Shown: one piece after another, positions 1-6,483 of the stretch | Numbering within the stretch: position 1 is the first letter of the stretch | Layout of the letters: each line of letters begins with the position of its first letter | Source of the DNA: Oscillospiraceae bacterium | GTDB taxonomy: Bacteria; Bacillota; Clostridia; Oscillospirales; Ruminococcaceae | Length of the DNA: 7,854 bases | Assembly (NCBI GenBank): GCA_003508605.1 | Contig: DNUB01000218.1 | Location: forward strand, 1 to 7,854 | Reading direction: 5' to 3' | Position numbers and translations under genes: made by a program | The notes under the pieces: generated by a model | The model's input: only the letters and a program-made list of their open reading frames with translations | The model's database searches: none | What the model was told of the DNA's origin: nothing

Positions 1-25
1 CTTTCAATCAAGAATTAGTATAACC

Positions 26-790
26 TTATGATTCGCTTTTTTCAAAGTAAATGGTTCTGTCGGAAGAGCAATCATTGTCGTCTAACGGATACAGATCTCC
101 GTCGGAAATCCTGCCTTTTCTTGTGTTAATAATTTCGCTGTTTAATTTAACAAACCCGACGCTTTCGCAATAAGACACAAACGTTTCATAAGAAGCCCAT
201 ATGTTTCCCTGTGCCTTCAAATGCTCGTATGTTTTGCAGCCGTAATCAAAGAACATTTCAATAACGGCAAATTTACCCTTGGGCTTTAGACATCTGTACA
301 CTTCGGAAATTAACGATGCATAATTGTTAACATTATTCAAAAGATTTCCGGTGAAAATATCAATGCTTTCATCTTTAAAGGGCAGTGCTTTATCCAAATC
401 CACATCAAAAACATAGAAGTTTTCTTTATTGCAGGCGGAGGAATGTGCCGCTATTACGGAAGGACACGCATCGGTAATAATAAAAGCGTCATCAGAAGCA
501 AGGGTATCGAAAAAAGGAGAAAAAAACCCGGACGGTCCGCTTGCCAAATCTACCTTTACACCCTTAGCAGCAGAAACAAAATCGACAAAACGTTTACGCT
601 TCTCGTCCTTAGTCATAATTTCCCGCTGCTCTATATATCTCCGATCCATATGCAGGTCGATATGATTGCCGGCAAGAAAACTGTCAAGTGCCTTTGACCA
701 CCGGGGACGGCTTTCGTCATTTAAAATAAAATGATAAATATTTCCGTCCCTCGTATATGAAATATTTTCTTTAATTATTGATGAAATCAT
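26..790 (-). CDS. Class I SAM-dependent methyltransferase, target unknown
   Basis: A 254-residue soluble protein with a Rossmann-type methyltransferase core. Motif I is the glycine-rich VDLASGPSG (residues 80-88), the acidic residue ending strand 2 is Asp107 (IITDAC), and the stretch DVDLDKALPFKDESIDIFTG (129-148) matches the motif II/III region of UbiE/Methyltransf_11-type enzymes. The following LKPKGKF (168-174) is the usual post-core turn before strand 5. No signal peptide or membrane segment is visible. The N-terminal 70 residues are a helical cap without a motif I recognise, so the substrate cannot be named. It starts 46 nt after lysS with no clear terminator between them, so co-transcription is likely. 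The ATG at 790 has only a weak SD-like AGG about 9 nt upstream. The fold is clear; the role is not. Confidence 0.85.
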   Translation of the reverse strand: MISSIIKENISYTRDGNIYHFILNDESRPRWSKALDSFLAGNHIDLHMDRRYIEQREIMTKDEKRKRFVDFVSAAKGVKVDLASGPSGFFSPFFDTLASDDAFIITDACPSVIAAHSSACNKENFYVFDVDLDKALPFKDESIDIFTGNLLNNVNNYASLISEVYRCLKPKGKFAVIEMFFDYGCKTYEHLKAQGNIWASYETFVSYCESVGFVKLNSEIINTRKGRISDGDLYPLDDNDCSSDRTIYFEKSES

Positions 791-836
791 AACCGTTACC
801 TATTTTGTGTCGCCCGTCGTTCAGCTGCTCGGCAAT

Positions 837-2360
837 TTACTCATTCAAAGGCTTCATCGTGGGGAACAACAGAACATCTCTAATAGAATCACTGTCCGTA
901 AGCAGCATAACAAACCTGTCAAGTCCCAAGCCCAATCCGCCTGTGGGAGGCAGACCGTATTCGAGAGCGGTAACAAAGTCCTCGTCAACTCTTGCGTTGG
1001 TAGGTCCGGCCTTTTTGCGCTGTTCTACCTGCTTTACAAAACGCTCCTTCTGATCGATAGGGTCGTTCAGCTCGGAGAAAGCGTTGCCGAACTCGCAGCA
1101 TGAAATAAAATATTCAAATCTTTCGGTAAATGCAGGTTCGTCAGACTTCCTCTTGGCAAGAGGAGAAATCTCAACGGGATAATCATAAATAATGGTAGGC
1201 TGTACCAGCTTGTCTTCCACATACTCGTCAAAGAATGCGGCAAGTACATCGCCCTTTGCTGCGTCCTCAGCTACCTCTACGTTTTTTTCCTTGGCTGCGG
1301 CTCTGGCGTCCTCATCGCTGTTCCAGCTGTAATAATCCACATCGGCGTACTTCTTTACCGCCTCGGTCATCTTCATTCTCGTCCAGGGCTTGCCGATTTC
1401 TATGTCGTTTTCTCTGTACCGAACGGTATCGGTACCGCAAATCTTTACGGCAATGGAACGGTACATATTTTCAATAAGATCCATCATTCCGAAATAATCT
1501 GTGTAAGCCTGATACATTTCTATTGAGGTAAATTCGGGGTTGTGAGTAGCGTCCATTCCTTCGTTCCTGAAAATTCTGCCTACCTCGTAAACCTTATCAA
1601 ATCCTCCCACAATAAGTCTCTTCAGATATAACTCCGTTTCTATTCGCAAATACATATCTATATCAAGAGCATTATGGTGAGTCACAAAGGGACGTGCGGA
1701 AGCGCCGATTTCAAGAGTATGAAGAACAGGAGTATCAACCTCGACAAATCCTAAATCGTCAAGATAACTGCGTATCTCACGAAGAATTTTTGAGCGGGTA
1801 ACAAATACGTCCTTTACCTCAGGATTGGCGATAAGGTCAAGGTAACGCTTTCTGTAACGCTCCTCCTTGTCTCTTAATCCGTGCCACTTTTCGGGAAGGG
1901 GCAGAAGCGACTTTGAAAGCAGTGTGATTTCCTTTGCATGAACGGAAATTTCACCTCTCCTTGTCTTAAAAACAAAGCCGGTTATTCCAACAATATCGCC
2001 TAAGTCCCACTTTTTAAATTCCTTAAAGCTTTCCTCCCCCACATCGTCAATGCGAATATAAGCCTGCATACGATCGGAGGAGTCGCGGACGTCGATAAAA
2101 TTTGCTTTTCCCATATCACGCCAGCTTGTTATTCTGCCGGCGATAGAAACGGTTTGGTTCTCATACTTTTCAAAATCGGCTCTGATCTCGCTGTTCTTGA
2201 CCGTTACCGGAAACTTGGTTATTTCGTAAGGGTTCTTTCCCTCTGCCTTTAATTGCTGAAGCTTTTCTATTCTTATTCTGTGCTGTTCGCTTAGCTGTTC
2301 CAGATACTGTTCTTCTGTAATTTCAGCATTTTCCGTGTTAAGGTTATTTTCATTAGTCAT
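837..2360 (-). CDS. lysS: Lysyl-tRNA synthetase, class II
   Basis: Charges tRNA-Lys with lysine in the cytosol using ATP. The 507-residue length is normal for a bacterial class II LysRS. An N-terminal OB-fold anticodon-binding domain (about 68-150, VSIAGRITSWRDMGKANFIDVRD) is followed by the catalytic domain. Motif 1 lies at 189-215, motif 2 at 262-282 (FRNEG then THNPEFTSIE), and motif 3 at 474-500 (GGLGLGLDRF, with the ATP-binding Arg482, running into SIRDVLLFPTMKP). The lysine-pocket strand has ARPF-THHNALD (222-233). One deviation: the usual PGGA before ARPF reads EIGA here (217-220). It follows greA by 58 nt. The start is poorly served: the nearest SD-like GAAAGG is about 14 nt upstream of the ATG. 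The N-terminus still matches family length and no other Met is suitable. Identity is very secure. Confidence 0.98.
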   Translation of the reverse strand: MTNENNLNTENAEITEEQYLEQLSEQHRIRIEKLQQLKAEGKNPYEITKFPVTVKNSEIRADFEKYENQTVSIAGRITSWRDMGKANFIDVRDSSDRMQAYIRIDDVGEESFKEFKKWDLGDIVGITGFVFKTRRGEISVHAKEITLLSKSLLPLPEKWHGLRDKEERYRKRYLDLIANPEVKDVFVTRSKILREIRSYLDDLGFVEVDTPVLHTLEIGASARPFVTHHNALDIDMYLRIETELYLKRLIVGGFDKVYEVGRIFRNEGMDATHNPEFTSIEMYQAYTDYFGMMDLIENMYRSIAVKICGTDTVRYRENDIEIGKPWTRMKMTEAVKKYADVDYYSWNSDEDARAAAKEKNVEVAEDAAKGDVLAAFFDEYVEDKLVQPTIIYDYPVEISPLAKRKSDEPAFTERFEYFISCCEFGNAFSELNDPIDQKERFVKQVEQRKKAGPTNARVDEDFVTALEYGLPPTGGLGLGLDRFVMLLTDSDSIRDVLLFPTMKPLNE

Positions 2361-2384
2361 CTTTTATTTTTATGCCTTTCTCAT

Positions 2385-2412
2385 TTCTTTACGTCTTATT
2401 CTTTACGTCTTA
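2385..2412. repeat. Perfect 14-bp tandem duplication between greA and lysS
   Basis: The 14-mer TTCTTTACGTCTTA occurs twice head to tail with no mismatch (2385-2398 and 2399-2412), starting 7 nt past the greA stop on the plus-strand scale. It fills about half of the 58-nt greA-lysS spacer and sits upstream of the weak lysS ribosome site. It is probably a replication-slippage duplication. No hairpin is formed. Confidence 0.95.
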
Positions 2413-2418
2413 CAAAAA

Positions 2419-2895
2419 TTACTTGGATATTTCCAAAATTTCAAATTTCAAAATTCCTGCGGGAGCATCAACATCAATTATTTCTCCCTTTGTTTTTCCG
2501 AGACAAGCCTTGCCTACAGGGGATTCGTCGGAAATTTTACCGCTTTTCATATCAACTTCCTTAGAACCTACAATATGAAGCTCCAAAACCTTATCCTTTT
2601 GCAGATCCTTTAAAACAACCTTATTTCCGATTCCTATATGCTCGGTGGAAAGGTCGCTTTCGTCAAGAACCTTAACGTTTTGCAGCGTTTTTTCGATTTC
2701 GGCGATTCTCGCTTCAATAATACCCTGCTCATTTTTAGCTTCGTCATATTCGCTGTTTTCCGATAAGTCGCCAAAGGAAAGTGCCACCTTGATTTTATCG
2801 GCGATTTCCTTTCTCTTTACGCTTTTAAGCTCGTCAAGCTCTGCCTGAAGCTTTTGAAGTCCTTCGCTTGTCAAAACCATTTGCTTTTCTGCCAT
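2419..2895 (-). CDS. greA: Transcription elongation factor GreA
   Basis: Binds the RNA polymerase secondary channel and stimulates cleavage of backtracked transcripts, rescuing stalled complexes. The 158 residues match the family length exactly. The N-terminal antiparallel coiled coil spans about 10-76. Its tip carries the diagnostic GDLSENSEYDEAKNEQ (42-57), with acidic catalytic residues Asp43 and Glu46 corresponding to E. coli Asp41 and Glu44. The C-terminal FKBP-like domain includes ISDESPVGKACLGKTKGE (121-138) and ends in a final beta strand (148-157). The start is set by a clean SD, GGAGGT, 5 nt before the ATG. A greA-lysS pair is common in Firmicutes, which suits co-expression of growth-linked functions. 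Identification is secure. Confidence 0.97.
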   Translation of the reverse strand: MAEKQMVLTSEGLQKLQAELDELKSVKRKEIADKIKVALSFGDLSENSEYDEAKNEQGIIEARIAEIEKTLQNVKVLDESDLSTEHIGIGNKVVLKDLQKDKVLELHIVGSKEVDMKSGKISDESPVGKACLGKTKGEIIDVDAPAGILKFEILEISK

Positions 2896-2900
2896 AATTA

Positions 2901-2906
2901 ACCTCC
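2901..2906 (-). promoter_or_regulatory. Shine-Dalgarno site of greA
   Basis: GGAGGT on the minus strand, 5 nt before the ATG at 2895. It is near-consensus and fixes the greA start. Confidence 0.85.
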
Positions 2907-2917
2907 GAAATTATCAT

Positions 2918-2947
2918 ATCATAGGGGCAAGACCGTATCACAGGAAA
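2918..2947 (-). promoter_or_regulatory. Possible sigma-A-type promoter for greA-lysS
   Basis: In the 111-nt gap between the S41 gene and greA, a -10-like TATGAT (2918-2923) has a poor -35-like TTTCCT (2942-2947) at 18-nt spacing, giving a leader of roughly 16 nt. The -35 matches only half the consensus, so this is a guess. No convincing terminator of the S41 gene was seen in the gap, so read-through is also possible. Confidence 0.25.
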
Positions 2948-3006
2948 CACCCCGAATTTACAGTATTGATCGTATATTTATGCCTTTTTTGCGCCTTGTT
3001 TGACGC

Positions 3007-4191
3007 TCACATTCCCTCTACAACCTCAAACGCCTTTTTTAACTGCGGATCTTCGGTGTTAAAATCCTGAGGCGAAAAATCCGGGTCGCCCGTAAGATCA
3101 ACCGAGAAATCAGCCTTTATTCCTCCGCCGATTTGCGCCGAGGAGGCGGGAATAATCTCCGCCGTGGTAATTACAATGGCGGTGCCGTCCGAAAGATTTT
3201 TTGTTTCGGCAACCGTTCCTTTTCCCGCCGTTTGCTTACCCACGATTTTTGAAGAGGCGTACTCCTTCATACATAAAGTAAACAACTCCGCCGCTCCCGA
3301 GGTATTTTCGTTTACAAGTACTACGGAGGGTTGTGTTACCTGTTCACTTTCCGCCGTTGTTTCCAAAAATTTAGCTACCGATCCGTCCTTGTATCGGGCA
3401 TTCGCCATAAGCTGATTAGGTGCAAATTTAGTCAGCATATTTGCCAAGCCGTCGTAAATACCGCTGCAGCTTCTAAGATCAAAAACATAGCCCAATACGC
3501 CGTTTGCCTGAAGCTTTTGCAGCTCCGAAAGGAACTGCTTATCCGTTTGGCGGTTAAACGCCTCGATGCGGATATAGCCGTAGCCCGAAACTATTGCCGA
3601 GGTCACCGATTTGACGGTAAAGGACTTTCTTGTTATTGTTACCGTTTTGGTTTCGCCGCTTCGCTGAACGGAAAGCCGCACATTTGTGTTTTCGTCTCCG
3701 TCTACGGCGTTTATAGCCGCTTCCGCACCCATTTCAAGAACATTGTTGCCGTCTACCTCTGTGATAATGTCCCCTATCTTGATATCCAAGCCCTCGGCGG
3801 GAGAATTTGTATATATCTTATCAACGATAAGGTATCCGCTTTCCTCGCGGCTGAGCTCAAGACCTGCCGAGATCATTGTTCCCGCTTCGGTCTGACGCTT
3901 TTTGTTTGCCTGAGCCTCGGAAAGATATGCGGCGGCCGGATCCTTTAATCCGCCCACATATCCGTTTACGATTCCGTTAATTAAGTATTGCTCGTCAATG
4001 TCATAATATGCTGAATTTCTTACATAAGAATCTATTTCCTGAATTTTTGAATATATCTCCTCACGCTGTGTAACTCCGCCGATCAGCTTATTAAACATAT
4101 TTGTGGCAACAGTAGTGGTAATAACATAGGTTATGGCACAAGCGATGGCCGCCACACTGATTATCACGCCTATTGAATATTTTTTCTTCAT
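3007..4191 (-). CDS. Membrane-anchored PDZ/S41 family protein (C-terminal processing peptidase-like), catalytic Ser displaced
   Basis: S41 peptidases (CtpA/CtpB/Prc) cleave substrates near their C-termini outside the membrane with a Ser-Lys dyad. This 394-residue protein has an N-terminal signal anchor (about 5-28), a helical region (45-90), a PDZ domain (about 105-185, with SPAEGLDIKIGDIITEVDG) and the S41 core (about 200-370). The Lys of the dyad is Lys324 in VGKQTAGKGTV. The nucleophile loop reads NENTSGAAE (294-302): against the family's T-A-S-A-S/A-E, the Ser position is Gly299 and the only Ser (298) is one residue early. The usual DLRNNPGG reads DLRSCSGIYDG (238-248). It may be inactive or use Ser298. 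ATG 4191 is preferred over an upstream in-frame TTG at 4221 because AAGGAA lies 9 nt before it. It is downstream of the ftsEX-M23 genes, a common Clostridia order. Confidence 0.88.
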   Translation of the reverse strand: MKKKYSIGVIISVAAIACAITYVITTTVATNMFNKLIGGVTQREEIYSKIQEIDSYVRNSAYYDIDEQYLINGIVNGYVGGLKDPAAAYLSEAQANKKRQTEAGTMISAGLELSREESGYLIVDKIYTNSPAEGLDIKIGDIITEVDGNNVLEMGAEAAINAVDGDENTNVRLSVQRSGETKTVTITRKSFTVKSVTSAIVSGYGYIRIEAFNRQTDKQFLSELQKLQANGVLGYVFDLRSCSGIYDGLANMLTKFAPNQLMANARYKDGSVAKFLETTAESEQVTQPSVVLVNENTSGAAELFTLCMKEYASSKIVGKQTAGKGTVAETKNLSDGTAIVITTAEIIPASSAQIGGGIKADFSVDLTGDPDFSPQDFNTEDPQLKKAFEVVEGM

Positions 4192-4237
4192 AAAGTATCT
4201 TTCCTTAACTCCCTTTTTCAAAAGGTGTTCTTATTGT

Positions 4238-4254
4238 ACAAATTTAAAATTTGT
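4238..4254. promoter_or_regulatory. AT-rich palindrome upstream of the S41 gene
   Basis: ACAAATTT-A-AAATTTGT is a perfect 8-bp inverted repeat around one base, 47 nt upstream of the S41 ATG. A second perfect palindrome, GTAAATTTAC (4307-4316), lies directly after the GNAT stop and shares the AAATTT core. These could be operator half-sites in the 126-nt spacer, but AT-rich palindromes also arise by chance. A clean promoter could not be assigned here. Confidence 0.3.
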
Positions 4255-4317
4255 TGCATTTCTTTGCATAATTTCTGTTTTATACTGCCTTAATCGTCCT
4301 GCAAATGTAAATTTACC

Positions 4318-4776
4318 TCACTTAATACTGATCCAAATGCCAACGTCCCTCATCACAGAATCGGGAATGCTCTTATAGAAACGCTGCGCCTCATCATTAG
4401 CGGCAGTCAGGGCAATCAGCGTATCAATATGCCTGTCCTTTAACATTTGCCTTAAGGATTCCAGCAGCCTTTGAGCAGCACCTTGGTGTCTGGCGGATTT
4501 AATTACGCAAATCCAATCCAAATACGCTTTTTTTGAACCGTCAAAGCGGCTTGAGATGATGGAGGCATCAATCCTGCCAATCACTGTACCGTTTTTATAT
4601 GCCAAGAGAGAAATTGAGTCATCAAAGCTACTGTCTTCAAAGCTTCTTTCGACGGCACTGATATATGCTTGATCGATCGTCCACCCCCAAAAGTTCTCTT
4701 CCTTACGCAATCTTCTTTCAAAATTCAAAACATCGGGTATCCTATCCTTTGTATACGTCTGTATTTCCAACTCCAT
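4318..4776 (-). CDS. GNAT family N-acetyltransferase, substrate unknown
   Basis: Transfers an acetyl group from acetyl-CoA to an unknown amine. The 152-residue length is typical for a single GNAT domain. The CoA pyrophosphate-binding motif A is ARHQGAAQRLLESL (95-108), matching the R/Q-x-x-G-x-G/A signature with Ala in the last position. The preceding strand is KKAYLDWICV (82-91). Motif B is TAANDEAQRFYKSI (124-137), with the common FY pair. The start is set by GGAGAG 5 nt before ATG 4776; in-frame ATGs further upstream lack such a site. The gene lies between two cell-wall genes that are often adjacent in related genomes, and just behind repeat copy A, so it looks like an insertion into the cluster. 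No link to cell-wall function is visible in the sequence. Confidence 0.85.
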   Translation of the reverse strand: MELEIQTYTKDRIPDVLNFERRLRKEENFWGWTIDQAYISAVERSFEDSSFDDSISLLAYKNGTVIGRIDASIISSRFDGSKKAYLDWICVIKSARHQGAAQRLLESLRQMLKDRHIDTLIALTAANDEAQRFYKSIPDSVMRDVGIWISIK

Positions 4777-4781
4777 AAAAT

Positions 4782-4787
4782 CTCTCC
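4782..4787 (-). promoter_or_regulatory. Shine-Dalgarno site deciding the GNAT start
   Basis: GGAGAG lies 5 nt before ATG 4776. It favours this start over in-frame upstream ATGs at 4815 and 4812, which would add 13 and 12 residues. Confidence 0.8.
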
Positions 4788-4803
4788 AATACCGATTTAT
4801 GTA

Positions 4804-4976
4804 AATTATCATCAAAATCCGATGTCACTCGCTTTTGGCGGCAAGCAAAGGCATATCTTCATTAGGCGGCGGGTACCGTTCAGTCTTTCCATGGGGACCC
4901 GATCCCCCATTGAAACCCTGAGGGGACCCCGCCCCGGATTTTTCATAAATTCGGGACACCGCCCCTTATTGAATTT
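4804..4976 (-). repeat. Intergenic GC-rich structured repeat, copy A (upstream of GNAT)
   Basis: Homologous to copy B at 6484-6657, in the same orientation. The best block (4936-4976) matches 35 of 41 bases, and recognisable similarity extends over about 170 nt with few gaps. Read as minus-strand RNA it can form these helices: P1, GGUGUC (4960-4955) with GACAUC (4826-4821); P2, AAAUCC-GGGG (4941-4932) with CCCC (4925-4922) and GGGUUU (4918-4913); P3, CGG(G)UC (4901-4896) with GACUG (4885-4881); and a 3' stem at 4852-4831. A competing perfect hairpin, ATGGGG (4891-4896) with CCCCAT (4905-4910), exists only in this copy. The 3' end lies within about 30 nt of the GNAT start. No coding potential was found; a plus-strand ORF through it looks spurious. 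No known family was recognised by eye. Confidence 0.8.
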
Positions 4977-5011
4977 GCAGGCTTCGTTTAAATCTTTAAT
5001 TGAAAAGCCGA

Positions 5012-5041
5012 ATTTCCGCTGCCTACCAAAGCAGCGGAAAT
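5012..5041 (-). terminator. Stem-loop terminator after the M23 gene
   Basis: A perfect 11-bp stem (ATTTCCGCTGC paired with GCAGCGGAAAT) encloses an 8-nt loop, starting 27 nt past the M23 stop. The GC-rich middle makes it stable. The U-run after it on the minus strand is poor (TTCGGCTTTTC), so termination may be partial. It separates the M23 transcript from repeat copy A and the GNAT gene. Confidence 0.6.
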
Positions 5042-5067
5042 ATTGAATTATTTATGTATCCGCACAA

Positions 5068-6399
5068 TTACCAGAATTTCTTAACATAGTCAAAAGGATT
5101 TTGAGGGATATTGTTTACTCTCACCTCAAAATGCAGGTGGGGTCCTGTTGACCAGCCTGTACTTCCCACAGCGGCAACAGCCTCGCCCTGTTCAACCTGC
5201 TGACCTACGGATACATAAATGTCGCTGCAATGTCCGTATAGAGTGGAATAACCGTCGCCATGATCTATAACAACATATTTTCCGTAGCTGTAGCCCTCTA
5301 TGTAGGTGGTTTTGGCTATGATCACCGTTCCTGCCTTTGAAGCGTATATGGGATGACCGTAAATTCCGCCGCCCGAAATGTCTATGCCCGAGTGATTTCC
5401 GCCGCGCCAATCGTCATATCCGAAATATGTAGTGATCATCGTAAACTGTGTTTCAAGAGGCCATATCCATTCGCCCTCCTGATAAACCTGGTTGCTGTCC
5501 TTTTGCGCTAACTGAATTTCACGGTCGATCTGCTGCTGGTAAGCGGCTATCTCTGCTGCGTTTGCCTTTTTCTCTTTTTGAAGCTCCTCCTGCTTGTTCA
5601 CAATATCGTTTATTTCCTGACTGTACTGTGAATATGCATTGCTGTATTCGCTGCTTAGCTGAGACGCCTCCTTCTGCTTAACCGTAAGCTCCGATTTATT
5701 ATTTTCCAAGGCTTCCTTTTCCGATATAACGTTCAGCCGTGAGCTTTCCAAGTCGGTTTTGTCATTTTCAAGCTGCTTCTTGATTTTTTCGGTATTTTCT
5801 ATGGATTCCTTAAGCTGCTGCATCATATCATCGTTTTGCTTGGAAACATTTATCATCATTTTTGTTCTTACCAAAAGATCATAAAAGTCCGCCGATTCCG
5901 CCAAAACCGAAAAAATGTCGGCATTTTCGGTAACATACATGGCATGAAGGATATCACCGAATCTCTCTAAATTTTCCTCATTTTCGGCATTAAGCCTTTC
6001 TATTTTGCTTTCCTTCTGAGCAATATCATCTTCCTTTGCAGAAATCTGAAGGTTCAGTGCTTCGATATTTGCCTGCTTTGCGGCAATATCCTCCTCCATA
6101 TAATAAAGCAAATTGTTGTAATTGTCAAGCTGTTCCTGAATGGCATTAAGCTTTTGAAGGTACAGCTCCTGCTTTTTTTCGCTTTGGTCAATATCGTTTT
6201 CAAGAGAAGCGATACTGTTTTCTATCTGCTTGTTGCGCTCCTCCAATTCCTTGATTTTATCCTTCTTTTGCTCAATGGATGCGGAGGTAGCGTTTATGTT
6301 AAAGCTTTTGTCGGGTATTACAAAAAAGCTCAGACATAAAGCTGCGCCCACCGCAGCGGATAAAGCTCTGTAAAGCCTTTTTTTAGTTTCCTTTTTCAT
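5068..6399 (-). CDS. Secreted coiled-coil M23 peptidoglycan endopeptidase, likely FtsEX partner
   Basis: A zinc endopeptidase predicted to cut peptide cross-links in peptidoglycan outside the membrane. It has 443 residues: a signal peptide (about 1-40, basic start then LSAAVGAALCLSFFVI), a long coiled-coil region (about 42-300, rich in E, K, Q and N) with a less repetitive break at about 147-192, and a C-terminal M23 domain (about 318-440). All catalytic residues are present: His336 and Asp340 in HSGID, His390 in LYGH, and His421 and His423 in GPHLHFEV. This contrasts with E. coli EnvC, whose LytM domain is degenerate. The layout matches FtsX-controlled hydrolases such as PcsB and CwlO, which carry other catalytic domains. 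ATG 6399 is chosen because AAGGGG lies 8 nt upstream; an in-frame GTG at 6408 overlaps that site. It follows ftsEX. Confidence 0.93.
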   Translation of the reverse strand: MKKETKKRLYRALSAAVGAALCLSFFVIPDKSFNINATSASIEQKKDKIKELEERNKQIENSIASLENDIDQSEKKQELYLQKLNAIQEQLDNYNNLLYYMEEDIAAKQANIEALNLQISAKEDDIAQKESKIERLNAENEENLERFGDILHAMYVTENADIFSVLAESADFYDLLVRTKMMINVSKQNDDMMQQLKESIENTEKIKKQLENDKTDLESSRLNVISEKEALENNKSELTVKQKEASQLSSEYSNAYSQYSQEINDIVNKQEELQKEKKANAAEIAAYQQQIDREIQLAQKDSNQVYQEGEWIWPLETQFTMITTYFGYDDWRGGNHSGIDISGGGIYGHPIYASKAGTVIIAKTTYIEGYSYGKYVVIDHGDGYSTLYGHCSDIYVSVGQQVEQGEAVAAVGSTGWSTGPHLHFEVRVNNIPQNPFDYVKKFW

Positions 6400-6407
6400 T
6401 TGCTGCA

Positions 6408-6413
6408 CCCCTT
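6408..6413 (-). promoter_or_regulatory. Shine-Dalgarno site deciding the M23 start
   Basis: AAGGGG lies 8 nt before ATG 6399. Its last G is also the first base of the alternative GTG codon at 6408, which argues against that GTG as the start. Confidence 0.7.
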
Positions 6414-6483
6414 CTTTTTTCAGAATCGTTCATTTTCACTCTAAATACATAATTGTTTTATAGAAAATCACCAAAACGTCTTT

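Noticed and set aside
2943..2952. GGAAACACCC upstream of greA, matching the end of repeat copy B
   Set aside because: Only 10 bases match, in the opposite orientation relative to the genes, with no further similarity to the repeat.
3331..3948. 205-codon plus-strand ORF
   Set aside because: It is fully antisense to the S41 coding sequence, which has clear PDZ and protease domains. It is a shadow frame.
4192..4221. TTG start at 4221 extending the S41 protein by 10 residues
   Set aside because: It has no SD site, while ATG 4191 has AAGGAA at 9 nt and gives a standard signal-anchor start (MKKKYS).
4864..4880. T-box-like GGCGGCGGGTACCG on the plus strand in copy A
   Set aside because: No plus-strand gene or aminoacylation gene follows, copy B lacks the GGTACC part, and no antiterminator layout was found.
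4669..5046. 125-codon plus-strand ORF
   Set aside because: It runs antisense to the GNAT start and through repeat copy A and the terminator stem, with no SD site and a low-complexity composition. It is an open frame by chance.
6385..6433. 16-codon ORF (ATG at 6433) overlapping the M23 start, a possible leader peptide
   Set aside because: It has a poor ribosome site and no regulatory sequence pattern, and an ORF this short is expected by chance.
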